NCBI GenBank assembly: GCA_025403435.1
Contig: JAJQZP010000445.1
Coordinates: 124,001 to 188,000 of the forward strand
Length of the DNA stretch: 64,000 nt
Source of the DNA: Artocarpus heterophyllus
Lineage: Eukaryota > Streptophyta > Magnoliopsida > Rosales > Moraceae
Direction of reading: 5' to 3'
Part shown: positions 34,440 to 46,590 of the stretch, one piece after another
Position numbering within the stretch: the stretch's first letter is position 1
Layout of the letters: each line of letters begins with the position of its first letter
Position numbers and translations under genes: made by a program
The notes under the pieces: model-generated
What the model saw: only the letters and a program-made list of their open reading frames with translations
Databases searched by the model: none
Told to the model about the DNA's origin: nothing

Positions 34440-34740
34440 ATAACTACGTAATTCTTAAAACAATCGCAATCACAATTTTCAATCCCAAAAAACAATCACA
34501 ATCCCAAAAATCCAAATATCAAATATCACAATTTTACAAATATCACAATCTTAAAAATCTAATTCTATAAAATCCATATTATAACAACCCTATATCACAC
34601 AATTCTAAAAACAATCACAATCATAATTCATAATTCTACAACAATTTAAAATCCAACTGAAATATTCACAATTCCAAAATCTAATTCACAACACAATTCT
34701 AAAAATCCAAATATCAAAAAAATAAAAACTTATATAATCT
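34440..34740 (+). repeat. A/C-rich degenerate repeat (CACAATxxTAAAAATC words)
   Basis: Imperfect short-period repeats built on ATCACAATC, CACAATTCTAAAAA and ATCCAAATATC. Low complexity; no function suggested. Confidence 0.7.
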
Positions 34741-36823
34741 AAAACTCACTAAGAACGGGGGTTAGATGTAACACCAAAGCATTTTTATTACATTAAAAAT
34801 GCAATAAGTTAAGGATTATGTTAAGACAAAAATACAATTTAAGGAGAAAAGTATTGTATAATAACATAAAAAATTATACAGTATTAAAATAATACAGTGT
34901 AAGGAAGTACATTAATAGAATAATGTAGTGTGAAAATTATACTGCAAAAGTAATGCATTACAGGAATTGGATTGTTTAATGTTATGTAGTACAGAAATTA
35001 GACTGTTTAAGTTAAAGTAGTACAGAAATAATACTATTTGGAGAATATAGATGATAAGGAATGCTGTAGCAGTATAGAAAATATACCAACAGTATAAGAA
35101 AAATACTATCAGTATAAATTTAGACAGTACAAAGTGAGATAATATTGGAATTACATTATGTGATGGATGTGGATCAGTATGTGAGGTTATGGGACCTTAT
35201 GAGTTGTATGGAACAGAATACCGATAATATAGAGAAAATACTATCAGTATAAATTTAGACTGCATAAAAATTTTAGTGAGACACCTTAAAAGTTTTGATT
35301 GGGCCACCACATCCACTAATGTGGCCCAACCATATTTGGCCACCCAAAGTAACCTAATTGATGACTAAGGCGACTCACCACCACCTTTTGTAAAAAAAAA
35401 AAAAAGAAAAAAAAGTGAAACAATTTATCATATAAGAGATCAAATGTTGGCCTCCAACGTGCAAGAAAAAAAAAGAAAAAGAGCGAGAAGCACGAAAAGG
35501 AAGGAAAGAAAGAAAGGAAGGAAGAAAGAAAGAAAGAAAAAAAAAAAGGGCTCCATTTTCTTCCTTCAAAACAGCCACCCCAAAGCAACTCTTTCTCAAA
35601 AATTTTGATAAATTCCAAGCTCAAATCATGTTTAAAGCAAGTTCAAAGGGTTTGGTTCAAGATTTGATACTTATGGAGGTAAAATCTTAAACTTTTTCTT
35701 ATGGATTTTGGTGATTTTCTTTAAGCTTTGGAAGGGTTTTGATGAGGTTTTGCCATAGTTTTTATGAAGAGGGCAAAACAAAGTTTTGAGCATTTCAAAG
35801 GAGGATCAAAAGGCTTGGTGAAGTTTAGGTAAAATTCTAAACTTCATGCTTGAAAAAGTTTATGTTTTTTTTAATGCATATTATATGTTTGATGAAATGT
35901 TTAAGCCATGGTATGTAATGGACATTATGGCATGGTTATTTTATGTTATATGTTGATGGTGATGATCATGGAAAAAAGAAAATAAGGGTTTTGGTGAAAT
36001 TCCAAAAGGGACTAAATTGCAAAGAAAAAAGAATTCTCGACAGATTTGAAAATCAGCCAAAAAGTCCCCCTAAATGTTTGAATTTCAAAAAAGTTAAAAC
36101 ACAAAAGTTACAGAACACATCGAAACTGTTAGGACAGCATAGACATTTTCTTAAAATTCTACTCGGTTAAGGAGTTATGAATTTTACAAAATTTGTTAAA
36201 GTTGGAAAAAAAATATTTAAGGGGAAAAAACGTCCTTTAACAAGAGGGATTTGGGTAAGGTACTTTAAGAAAATTTGATCCTCTTGAAAAATGGAGACTA
36301 TTGGTTTTAAAAGATTATTTTTGGTTTCGGGGATAAAAATGTAAATATTTTTGTGTTTCCAGCCAAAACCGTAAAATTGTGTGAAAACTAGGTTTTTACT
36401 AAGGAACGTTGGTTTCCTACACTGCTGTAGGTAGTAAGTGTCATAGATGCTAAGTTTTTAAGAAATTAAAGTTTAGTTAAGGAAATAATGGAAGAAAAAG
36501 AGATTAAGGGCAAAATAGTCATTTTATGAAAAAGGTCAAAATAGACCCGAAACGCCCGATGTCGGGAAACATTCCTTAGTAGTAATTTTTCTATATTATG
36601 TAAGTCATGAAATGTGAAAAATTAAGCAATGAGTGTAATAAGTTAAGGAAATTGACGAAAAACCCGCCAAAGGTAAAATCGTCATTATTAAGGAAACGGC
36701 TAGAACGAAGTCAAGCACTCTAATCTAGCAAAACATTCTTAGATAAAAATGTTTCGTAATACGTTAAGTAATGAAACCGTCACATGAGATAGGGAATTTA
36801 ACTAAGGGATGCTCAAGAACAAA

Positions 36824-36985
36824 GGTAACCCGGTAGGTTACAAAGTCAAAATAAAGAAAGAAATGGTAACCCAGTGGGTTATATAATTAAAAGGAAAAGT
36901 AACCTAGTGGGTTACAAAGCTAAGTGAAGGAAAGGTAAACCGATGGTTTATAAAGTTAAGTAAAGAAAGTAAACTGATGGTATAC
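36824..36985 (+). repeat. Tandem array of GGTAACCnnGTGGGTTAC hairpins
   Basis: Five copies of an imperfect palindrome, GGTAACCCGGTAGGTTAC degrading to GTAAACTGATGGTATAC, spaced 35-41 bp and separated by A/G-rich linkers (AAAGTTAAGTAAAGAAA type). Each copy could fold as a short stem. Copies decay from left to right. Confidence 0.85.
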
Positions 36986-37279
36986 AAGTTATGTAAAGGG
37001 AATGAAGTTTAGTGATTAAGTTCTATTATCAATCGAATAGATTAATAATATGAAAAGTTAAATAATAAGTCAGGTGTCGTATGATGAGGACACAGAAGCC
37101 AATTAATGGAAGGAAAAGAAATGAGACAGGAACGAAATAGAGAACGTTAGAGTTAAGTCCAAGTAGGTTTTAAATCTCACCTACAGCATGAAGTAAATGA
37201 TTTAAAAATACTTATGTATATGTTTGTAAATGTGATTGCAAGTGGTATGCAAGTTGATTTAGAAGAATGTTTGCATGTG

Positions 37280-37640
37280 TTATGCAAAGATTTTAAAGTT
37301 TAAATCATGATTTGCAACGTATTTTAAAGCATGATTGCATATAATATGCATAAAGTTTTTGAAGATCAAGTGTAAATTTGCAATGTAATTGCAATAATTA
37401 TGTTTAAAGTATGTTTTGTATTTTATTAATGTATAATGTTTTATAGTATAAGTTACAAATGTTATGTTGCATTTGTTATGCAATAAGTTTCAAAGTACAA
37501 GTTATAATTTGCAAATGTGTTTACGTTTTATGTTGCATTTGTTATGCAATAAGTTGCCTTTGTTATGCAATAGATTTTACAGTACAAGCTATGATTTGCA
37601 AGTGTGTTTGCATATGATGTGATTGCATTTGATATGCTCA
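37280..37640 (+). repeat. TGCATTTGTTATGCAATAAG-type repeat field
   Basis: Irregular repeats of GTTATGCAA, TTTGCAA(A/G)TGTG, and TTTTA.AGTA.AAG.TA over about 360 bp in solo LTR 1. The unit TATGTTGCATTTGTTATGCAATAAGTT occurs twice near 37462 and 37530. Confidence 0.7.
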
Positions 37641-38837
37641 CTAAAGTTAATAAGAAGGTAACATAAAAATAAAAAGAAAGTGTCGTACCAGTCTCCTTGT
37701 TGTGAAGCAATGAAAGTAAAGTTAAAGTTTGATCTCCTAGATGTGAGGTACATGACCTCGATGTTCGATGGTCTCAAGTCTTCCGCAAGGGAAGCAACAT
37801 GTTTATGATTTCATGATTAATGATGTTGGTACGAACACTAAAATAAAATAAGAAAAGTTAAAATAAGATAAGGAACAAGGATAGAAAGTTAAAGTAAGAT
37901 AAGAAAAGTTTAGGAATAAGGATAGAAAGCTAAAGTAAGTTTAGGAACGAAGATAGAAAGTTAAAGTAAGAAAGGAATGCTTATAAGACGCTCATAATCA
38001 AAAGTTCATAATCAAGCATAAATGGAATCATGCATTTTGACTTTGCTAGTATTCCTTATTATGAAATGTTATATGTTATGTTTATGAAAAAAAATTTGGA
38101 TAATGTTTATGATAAAAGTTTATCAAAAATATTTTTATGTTTTCAAGAAAAACTTTATGAAGAACGTTTATCAAAATGTTTAAGAAATGTTTAATGAAAA
38201 AGGCTAATGAAAAATGTTTTAAGAAAAAGGTTTTCATGAGAGAAGTTTTTAAAGCATGTTTTAAATGATTTGTGAGAATATGTTTGAACTTACTGAGCGA
38301 AAGCTTATTAAAAGTTTCTTCATACTGTAGGTAGTTTTATGAGCGACCAGTGGGACCCGTTAGAAGAGCTGGGTGCTACGGAGGGCAGATGCGAAGATTT
38401 AGGTATGGGTACCACCATAGTAAGTATTCGCTGTACAAAGAAAATGTTTTCCCTCTATGATACAATGTTTTCAAAGTTCAAAAAAGGTCAAAGTTTTGAT
38501 AAAGTCAAAGTATTAAGAAATGTTTTCAAAGTTTTAAGATATAGTTTACGAACTATATTATATAATTACAAAGTTAAGTTTTAAGCTATGCTTTAATAAA
38601 TGTTTCTTATTAAGGTTTAAGAAACGATTTAAAATGGTTTTAAAGGAAAGTGTTGAGTGAGGTCTCAACTTGAACGACGACAGAGGTCGTAACAGTTTTA
38701 AATATGTTTTTCAAGGATGTTAAAAGGAAAAGAAAAAAAATTTAATTTAGTATTTTTCTTACTAAGTAAGTAAGATTACTGTTTAAGAACGATGTTTAAG
38801 AAAGTAAAGTGACGTGTCAAAAATGCAGGTCGTCACA

Positions 38838-39803
38838 TTAGAAATTGAGGATAGCAGCTAAAACTTCAATGTTGGATGGCTAGAAATTAACCAAAAAGCT
38901 CCAAAACTCAACCATGAAAAAGTTTGGGGATCTTTTAATTTAGGTAGATTTCTATAAATATTGTTTGATAATGTGTTTTACAATATAAAACTCATGAATC
39001 TATGAATTTTTGAAAGTTTGGGAGAGATTTAAGGCAAAATAAGGAGGAGAAATAGAGAGAAAGGGTCAGAGGAGGAGAAAGAAACCGTTGAAAATGGAGG
39101 AAGAGGAGCCTCCGGGTTCGTTTACATGCAGAGCTTTTTGCAATGACATTTTGTTGTTGCAAATAAGTATAATGTCGTCATAGAAGATAAGCAAAATGAT
39201 GGCATCCTATTTAATTAGGAGTTGAAGATGATTCTCGAACAAGTTTTTTGCGATGATAGATCAAAAATGTCATCGCAAATAAAATTTAATAGACCACCTT
39301 CTCCTCCACCAAACTTTTGGTGAAAAATTAAATTTTCACCTTTTGTGATGACTTTATCATCGAAAATAATCTCACAGTCAATGTGTTTGACAATTAAAGA
39401 TAGCTTATCCTATTAGTATTTGTGACGACATTGTCGTCGCAAATATAAACTTGGTGATTGCCACATGGACCTTGTTATTATTTAAGACAACAATATTGTC
39501 ATAAATACCTACGTAGTGGTGTGAGAAAACTTCGCGCCATATAGGTTTAGGCATCAAATATTAATTGCAATGACATGTTGTTGCAAATACCAAAGGATTT
39601 TTTAAATATTTGTGATGACATGTCGAGGCAAATATGTATGAATATGCGACGATATGTCGTCGCAAATATTTTTAATGATAAAAGTATGGTGGTGCATACG
39701 GAGCCCACATTTGCAACGTTAGGTCGTCGCAAATGCATGAATATTTGTGACGACTATTGTCCTCACAAAAGTGACATCGCTAGTAGCCTTGATTGTAGTA
39801 GTG
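38838..39803 (-). other. CACTA right end: leader-like segment and subterminal repeats
   Basis: 38838-39120 is a purine-rich stretch that could be the leader of the minus-strand CACTA gene. 39130-39790 is rich in TTTGCGATGAC/TGTCGTCGCAAATA words in both orientations, matching the left subterminal region. The terminal inverted repeat ends at 39803. Confidence 0.65.
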
Positions 39804-39806
39804 TGT

Positions 39807-40867
39807 CACAAAGGTTCTAAAGACTTTATGGAATTAAAGAGATCGTAAAATTCTTCAAGGGACATTATGTTGGGCCTTTGCTTTGCTTTGCTTTTCTTTT
39901 TTATTTTTTTTCTCTTTTTGTGTGTGCTTTTTTCTATATTTTTTTCTTGAACTATCCTTCAATTGCTTCTCTCTTTGTCTCTTGATTCTTTCTTGCCCTA
40001 CACTAATCCTCTATTCCTAACCCAATTCGTTGCAAATTTACCTTGCGCATGAAATAAGTCTCTCATGCTCCAATTTATCTTTAGAATAATGGTAAAGATA
40101 TAAATATGATCAGGCTAAGTAAGAAGATGTTGTTAGCCAATTTAAAAAAGTTTTACATGAAGACTCATATTGGCTTATTGGGGGTGGATGTCCTCTAAGG
40201 AACATCAATAAGGATTTTGTTTAATTTGGCCTTGGTGCTAGAGTCCCAGTGCCTTAATCCTTTTCTAAGTAGTGCTCGATTAGTTGTTCACCTCGAAAGA
40301 CCTTGAGAGGAGTTCTAATCTTTAACCCCTATATGTCAAAACCAAAACGATATTTATTGTGGGGATATAAGCATCTACTCATCCTAGCATGCATGTCTTT
40401 ATACCACATAACATGGCTATCGTGCAAATAGATATGAGTATAGTCATCATATAATATGTTAACCTAAGAATGATGTTAAGATCTAAAATGATACTCATAA
40501 TCAATCAAAGCCATAATATTAATGCTCAATTTTAATCAAAGTGGCATCCTAAAGACTTAAAAACCTAAAATTAAAACAAAAAAAAATGAAAAAAATTTAT
40601 TTTTTTTTACGATTTTTTAAACAATCAAATAAAAACCTAAAAAAAATCTAACACTCTTAAATCCTTCCCCCATGCTTAATCCTTACATTATCCTTGATGT
40701 AAGATTAAGCATAAAAGAAAAGGGGGAAAAAAAACAAAAAAAATTAATAAAGCAATAAAAACAATAAAAGATAAAATAGAAGAGAGTAAGAAGAATCAAA
40801 TCTCTTTTGATGCGCCCTCCATCTAATAGGTTGCCCCCCCAATTAGCATTTAGTTTAATGTCCTCAG
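39807..40867 (-). other. Element C interior, 3' untranslated part
   Basis: Non-coding. The minus strand near 40710-40665 reads ACATCAAGGATAATGTAAGG then GCATGGGGGAAGG, the element C version of the ACATTGAGGACAATGT..GGGGGTGG phrase seen in the composite at 12002 and 15090, which places this region between the gag-type frame and the 3' LTR. Confidence 0.6.
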
Positions 40868-42050
40868 CCTGACTTATAGAAGTGTTCATTAAAGTGTGGC
40901 TTTAGCCTATAAAATGTGTCATAAAACACCACATATGGGTCCTCATTATTAATGTCCTCAAGCTTAGTAAGATAAGAAAAAATTCTACATGTCGCACCAA
41001 CTTGACTTAGCTTAGTTGAATGTACTTGGAAGGAGAAATCCATTTCTCGCTTAAGTTTGAAGAGGATGTTATATGGTCAAGGTGGTCTCAATAAGAAGTA
41101 GAGATCCATTGGTAGTGTACGTGTTAGTACAATTGATGAGCTCAAATCAATAATCTCATATGCTTCTTCAACCACAAATGCCTTGTTTGGCTCCTCTTTA
41201 TATAGGAACCCTTCTAATTGCTCTTCACTCTCTACTTGGCTATCCATATCCATGCTTGTAATTTGATCTTCATAGCACTTGTGATTTAAGATAGATACCA
41301 CGTCATTCATCGAATTGAAGTCGGTGTTAATCAAGCTAGTTTCTAACTTAGCAAAGTATTAAGCTAACACAACTTCAAAGGGGTCTTGTTCTTCTACTAA
41401 AGGCTCTATTATCTCTAGAGGCTTGAATTCCTATTAGGCTCCCATGTAATTCAAATTATTCATTTTCAGGCCAAACTATACTTTCGACCATTTGATTATT
41501 ACCTTGTGCCTCGAATTTACTCACTTGTTTAGCCAATTATGCTATCCAATTCTCCTAGTTTTGAAGACTTGCTTTTGTGTCCAAATGAAATTGCACATAG
41601 GCAACATTCAAATCTCTAACTATGTGTCCTAGAGAATCACCTACAGGTGTTTGTTCTACTAAAGCTCGCCCACTTACAGCTAATACCACCATATCATAGG
41701 GTCTGGTGTCAAACCATGTCTTTAAATTGTTGAAATCGTCCTCTCAACCTTAGTTGTTCCTTAAACAATTCCAATTCCATTGATTAAACTCGGCCATATC
41801 TTCCAACATATAACATGCCTCATCCATGGATTGTTGGTAAAAAGACATAGTACCATTGCTGCTTTCAACCCAATATTGTCTTTGGCACTTAAGTCATAAA
41901 TTTGAAGTTGACACTCCTTAGAGAAACCATGATGTGGAAACTGAATAAGTAAATCTTTGTATCTCTACCAAGTATAGTAGAATTAATGGCTCTAAGCATT
42001 GTTAGGAAAAACACAAAAGAACTTGTCACTGTGAGATCTCAAAGTACCTC
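40868..42050 (-). pseudogene. Element C gag-type ruin
   Basis: Minus-strand pieces parallel the frame at 10414-11634: a capsid-like part (about 42000-41700, broken), then ITSMDMDSQVESEEQLEGFLY and YEIIDLSSS (41334-41077), then VGATCRIFSYLTKLED and EDPYVVFYDTFYRLKPHFNE (about 41010-40875). It has many stops and shifts. The same order as in the composite (capsid, acidic middle, DLSSS, VGATC, DPYVV) shows that elements C and A/B belong to one lineage. Confidence 0.65.
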
Positions 42051-42153
42051 ACAAAAAAACACGACAAACAAAATTAAAAACAAAGAAGAAAAATCTATTA
42101 AAACTAATAAATGCAAAATCAAAACTAGAATAACTAATTAATTAGGCAAAAAA

Positions 42154-42173
42154 CCCCATGACATAGCGCCACA
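42154..42173 (-). other. Element C primer-binding site (decayed)
   Basis: Minus strand TGTGGCGCTATGTCATGGGG, next to the 5' LTR end at 42177; compare TTTGGCGCCGTTGCCGGGGA at 10261-10280. Confidence 0.7.
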
Positions 42174-42176
42174 ATT

Positions 42177-42593
42177 TGATAGACTGTAAGGGGGTACCAA
42201 TTAAACCTTACTAAAAATATGATCATTCTTTAGTAAAATGGCAAGCAACAGTCATTTTTGCAAAGGATTGGTTCTAATTAATTAGTTATCAACTAAAAAA
42301 CTTAAGACACACTAAGATTTGACACAAAATTGGATTATAAAGTGAATCACTAAATTAAAGAAAGCACAAGAAAATAAAACAAGGAAAGAAAATGATTATA
42401 AACTTGGTTAAAGGGTCATTTTCCACTACTAAAAATTATTAAATTAATCACAACAAGCTTTGTTATCCCAATCTTTCTTTACTGTATTGTTTCATAAAAC
42501 AAGCTCTTTATTAAATCTCTTTTCATTAAATATCATGGAACAAGCTCTTTAGATTCAATGCAACAAAAGCTTTAAGATGAGAAAGATAGGTTG
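42177..42593 (-). repeat. Element C 5' LTR, piece 1
   Basis: On the plus strand it starts TGATAGACTGTAAGGGGG and aligns with 8340-8760. Interrupted after GGTTG by solo long LTR 2. Confidence 0.75.
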
Positions 42594-45500
42594 TGTAATG
42601 ACCAGGGAAATTCATTAATAAAATCTAATACTTAAATTGGGTTTAATTAATGAATTTACCCTTAAAAATTGTAATTTTTGTACAATTGCGATAATGTATA
42701 AATAAACAGTATTAATTAAAAATTTCACTGTGAATGTGATGCAATGTTGGATATTTTTAATACAATTTTATAAGTTTAATTACTCAAAAATTTGTACATA
42801 ATATCCATAAAATGAATTTTATATATCACAATTAATTATAAAATTGTGATACACACAAATCAGTACTTAGAATACAAGTAAGACATAGGGTCCACCAAAA
42901 CCCAACCTAGTGTAAAAAGAGGCCAACGTGGTACCAGTATACTGCTAAGTGAAAACGTAGATATAGAAAATGTTATGTTTGGCCTCCAAAGTAAACCAAA
43001 GGTAAGTAAAATATTTTTACACAGTCTAGGGATATGAGTTGCACTAATTTGACCGTGGCAGTGTAAGAAAAATACTGCATGGTGAAAAATTATATAGTGT
43101 AAATTTTGGGGCCCAACAAAGTGGACACCCATTGAGTTTCTGTTGGGCCACCATGCCATGAAAGGTGGCCCAATCACTTTATGCCACATGGTAACCCACT
43201 TGATTACCTATGAGTCACCTAAGAGGGTAAGGATGCATTACATGTTGGTTTAAGCAACAAAAATCCCATTTTCTTCACTTCTTCTTCTTCTCTAGCCCAC
43301 GGCAGCCATTGTTGGACCTCCTCAAAAATTTTCTCAACCCAAATCTTTGCAAAAATAGCGCAAGTAAGTTCAACAAGTTGAGTTCAAGGAATTTCCACAA
43401 GTTTTAAGGTAAAAACCTAAACTTTTGCAAGGGTTTTTAGGGTTTTTTCTTGGGAAAAAGAAAGGAAGTTAATTCATGGTATTTGTGCATGGAAATAATG
43501 TCTATGAAGGAGTTTCAAGAGAGCCTTGGAAGGCTAGAAATCAAAAAGTGCTATTTGGAGTAAGTTTTGAATTTTAAAGTTTTGAAAATTTGTCATTTTT
43601 GTTTTGATTTTTATTCCTTTTAAACGTATATGGGTTCTTGAGCTAGTTTTGGTTGAATTCCATAGAAATATGGATTATGGCATCTTGATATTCCAAAAAT
43701 TTAGGGTTTAAATGTTGAAAGTGGTAGCTTGTGTAAAAATTATTATTTTTTGCAATTTTAGTTTTAGTTTCTAAAAAATGATGGTTAGGCATGGAAAATG
43801 ATTCAAAGAAAGGTTGGAACTGCCTTTGTAGGGGTATATTTACTGTTTAAAAATGGATTTTTACAAAAATGCCCCAAGGACTAAATTGAAAGAAAAAGTT
43901 TTCACTCAGCAGATTTAAAAACTGCCCAAAAACACCCATGTATAGTAAGAATTTCTGAAAAGTTAAAACACAAAAGTTGTAGATCTCGATGAAACTATTA
44001 GGCTACGTGGACGGTTCGTTGAAAATCACAACTGTTTGAAAGAATTTAATTTCAAGAATTTGTTAAAATTGGGAAAAAAAATTTAAAGGGCAAAAATACT
44101 ATTTTTCTAAAGGATTTTGAACATGATACTATGAGCAAAAATAATCCTTGTGAAGAATGGCAAATTATGGTTTAAAAAGATTAATTTTAGTTTCGGGGGT
44201 AAAATTGTCAAAATTTTCAGTTCAGGGACTAAGTTGCAAAGTTTCACTAAAATGGGGCACAGATGAGAAATAAGGAAATCCGACTCACTAGGGTGTTATT
44301 TTAAAATTAGTATATGGTTATTTTCATAAGAATAACAAAATCAAGCTTGGGTAGGTTAGTAGACCCACAGAGGGCAAAATCGTCATTTTTGCTTGAATAA
44401 CCCAAACCGCTCCGAAATGTTTCAAATGGAGAAAAAGAATGGTTAGAAAGATTCCCGCCTTTCGTTATAAACGATAGGGTAGAGTTAGATAGGAATAAGA
44501 AAACCAATGGTTTTCGGAGTTGTATACAGTTATGCAACTTAATTTATTAATTAACGATCACTTTGTATTGAAACATAGTGAATTTAGCTAATGGCTTTGA
44601 AATTGACCAACAAGATCCTAGAAGTCTAGGAGAGAAGAAATCGAGGTTGATTTGCACAGTACACGAAATCAAGTAAGTACCCATCTCACGTACAGTATGA
44701 AATTGTAGGTATAGAATGTGATATGTGTATACATATACTTATATGTATATCAAAGTATATACCTATGTGTATGCTATGACATGAGTATCTATAAGTATGT
44801 TAGTGTATACCTGTGAGTACACTAAAAAAATACCTGTGTGTATATTATATGGTATACCGGTGTGTGTATTAATGTATACCTGTGAGTATAAAAGTACGTA
44901 TCTGTGTGTACAATATTGTACAATAATAATTATGTTTTGTGTATAACATGTGTTTATCACTTCATGCATGGTATGATAACCATAATAAATAAACTGGTAA
45001 GTATATCACCAAAAATAAGAAAAGTGTCATACCGACTCCTGACTCAAGAAGAGTTTAAGGATTACAATATGGTTACGGTGTTACGTAGACCTAAGTGCGC
45101 AATGGTATGAATACTTGGGCCCTAGTTAAAGATAAAAAATGAAAATGATAAAGAAGGTTTATAAGAAAGCATAATTGGATCATGCATTTTATTTAATGTG
45201 CATGTGGATTTTATGGGATTTACTGGGTGTAAGCTCATTAAGTATTTCATGCTGTAGGTATTCCGACGAGGAAGTCAGAATAATTTAATTAATGAGCTAG
45301 CAGATGGATGATTGGTGTGCAGGTTGGGTATGGAATCTGCCGCTGTATGTTTTCATTGTAACATATTTTATGTTGTTTTGAAATGTAAGGTTTAGAAAAC
45401 GGTATTATTTAAGAACGGTTGTTTATGTAAGTACAAGTATATATTTGTGTTTTCAAAGGTGCTAAAACCAGTAATTTACGAACAAACGAGTTAAGTAAAT

Positions 45501-45628
45501 AGATGTATATATATATGTTTCCAAAGGTATTAATTTTTTGTATGTGGAAAAAAAAAATTTCCTAAGTTTTCGCATATACGAAAGTAAAAAAAGTTTTATC
45601 ACAACCTAGAAAAAGGCGGGTTGTGACA
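42594..45628 (+). mobile_element. Solo long LTR 2 (Del/Tekay-type gypsy), 3.04 kb
   Basis: TGTAATGACC at the left and GGTTGTGACA at the right; 5-bp TSD GGTTG (42589-42593, 45629-45633). Close to solo LTR 1: shared text includes GGACTAAATTG.AAAGAAAAA, AGATTTxAAAAxC.GCCxAAAA and AAGTTAAAACACAAAAGTT. Landmarks ATCTCACGTACAGTATGA (about 44692) and TTTACTGGGTGTAAGCTCATTA (about 45217) sit in the same order. No coding region. It breaks the element C 5' LTR and is therefore younger than C. Confidence 0.75.
44755..44912 (+). repeat. GTATACCTGTGTGTAT tandem array
   Basis: Six or so degenerate copies of GTATACCTGTGNGTATA at about 25-40 bp spacing in solo LTR 2, at the position corresponding to the 37280-37640 repeats of solo LTR 1 although the words differ. 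Confidence 0.75.
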
Positions 45629-46590
45629 GGTTGATCTAAGCAACAAATGCTCAAGCTTGGTCTAATCAAGTTAAGTTATGCTCCACATCACAATCAAACA
45701 AAAAGTCTCCCGCATTCATTGACAACAATTTGCTACTTATGATTAAAAAAACAAGAAAATTGCATATCAAGAATTTTAATCTATCAATAGATAATTCTCG
45801 TCTTATTCAATTATGCTCCCAAATAAAACAAGAAAATAATTATAAGCAATAATTATGGAAGAACATAAGCAATTTTGATTGAAAAATTGGAAAAACAATT
45901 CTCACAATCAATTAAATAGTCATGTCTAGTGTTTTAAAATCACCTTCAACCAAAAATAAAACTAAACTAAAAATATAGAAAAAAAAAAAAGGAAAGAAAG
46001 AATAAGAAGAAGAATGATTATGGTATTGAAGATTCTTCTAAGCAGATCATTCTACTTGAACCACTACTGGAGCTTTTTTTCTCATCTTTCCTCTCCTAAA
46101 CTAAGAAAAAGTGATAAAAAAATTGTCTTATTGTGCTCTAATATGTTGTATTTATAGGTTTTCAAAGTTAGGGTTGAAAGAGAAAAGTTCAAAACTATTT
46201 GGACCACAAAAATTAGGTAAGTTCATGTCTTAGCACCGTGTCCTAAAAAATCACACTCCTCAGTTGCTACGACACCAAAAAAAAAAAAAAAACTAAGTCC
46301 ATGTTTCCTGGGTTTTGGTATTATGGCTGTGACCTTTCAGGTTTCAGTACCAGATTTGATCCTATGCCAGGGCCATGACGCCAAAAAACTAAGTCCATGT
46401 TTCCTTAAGCAAAAAATATAGTGATGTACATTTTCATGCTTATAAGTCCGCGATTTTCACCCTATCTTCATTCTTCTGTCTCAAAATACATGCACAACAC
46501 AAAAACAAATATAAGCATAAAAAACCGTGAAGCCAACAAATAAAACGTAAAAAAGAATGATAGAAAAATACGTGAAATATATATTTATCA
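45629..46590 (-). repeat. Element C 5' LTR, piece 2
   Basis: Continues the LTR from the second GGTTG to TTATCA at 46590 (minus-strand LTR start TGATAAATATATA), followed by the right copy of TSD AATAA. It includes the intact homologue (about 45710-45725) of the composite's insertion site. Confidence 0.75.

Larger units (their letters stand above)
33523..34766 (-). pseudogene. CACTA TNP2 C-terminal-like fragment and AT-rich remainder
   Basis: The minus strand of 33740-33530 reads NWKVVEHFGYRHIWDLL followed by an acidic EEDVDDV, resembling the C-terminal region of CACTA TNP2-type transposase proteins. The rest (33800-34766) is very AT-rich, with an ATT microsatellite and a run of CACAAT/ATCACAATC words, and shows no coding capacity. 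Confidence 0.45.
34767..38837 (+). mobile_element. Solo long LTR 1 (Del/Tekay-type gypsy), 4.07 kb
   Basis: TGTAACACC at the left and GGTCGTCACA at the right, flanked by the perfect 5-bp TSD TTAGA (34762-34766, 38838-38842). There is no gag-pol, primer site or polypurine tract. It shares a fixed layout with the three other copies in this window: a pyrimidine/purine-rich leader followed by GT-type donor sites, CTCACCTACAGCATGA (about 37177), CTTACTGAGCGAAAGCTTATTA (about 38289) and the GTNACA end. Long LTRs of 2-5 kb starting TGTAAC/TGTCAC are typical of Del/Tekay chromoviruses, so it is best read as a solo LTR. It holds a hairpin tandem array (36824-36985) and TTATGCAA-rich repeats (37280-37640). 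Confidence 0.75.
27634..39803 (-). mobile_element. CACTA (En/Spm-like) transposon with internal nested insertions
   Basis: The left end CACTACAACAAACAGGG and right end ..CTTGATTGTAGTAGTG are CACTA terminal inverted repeats. A 3-bp TSD TGT flanks them (27631-27633, 39804-39806), as known for this superfamily. Subterminal words of the TTTGCGACGA type are dense at both ends. The gene remnants read on the minus strand: a Transposase_24-type associated protein (28175-30960) and a piece resembling the TNP2 C-terminal region (33530-33740). The catalytic transposase was not found. Three insertions are inside: a hAT-like MITE, a copia solo LTR and a long solo LTR. Without them the element is about 5.4 kb and non-autonomous. 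Confidence 0.85.
8340..46590 (-). mobile_element. Element C: Athila/Tat-like gypsy element without pol, host of all central nested insertions
   Basis: Minus-strand LTR element flanked by the 5-bp TSD AATAA (8335-8339 and 46591-46595). Its two LTRs are recognisable although broken by later insertions: the 3' LTR in three pieces (8340-8859, 17008-17719, 27143-27203; about 1.3 kb) and the 5' LTR in two (42177-42593, 45629-46590; about 1.38 kb). Next to the 5' LTR, the minus strand reads TGTGGCGCTATGTCATGGGG (42173-42154), a decayed form of the Athila/Tat primer site TGGCGCCGTTGCCGGGGA. Next to the 3' LTR is a purine tract (27220-27204). With insertions removed, the interior is only about 2.8 kb and holds a gag-type ruin but no protease, RT, RNase H or integrase, so it depended on partners for movement. 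Confidence 0.75.
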
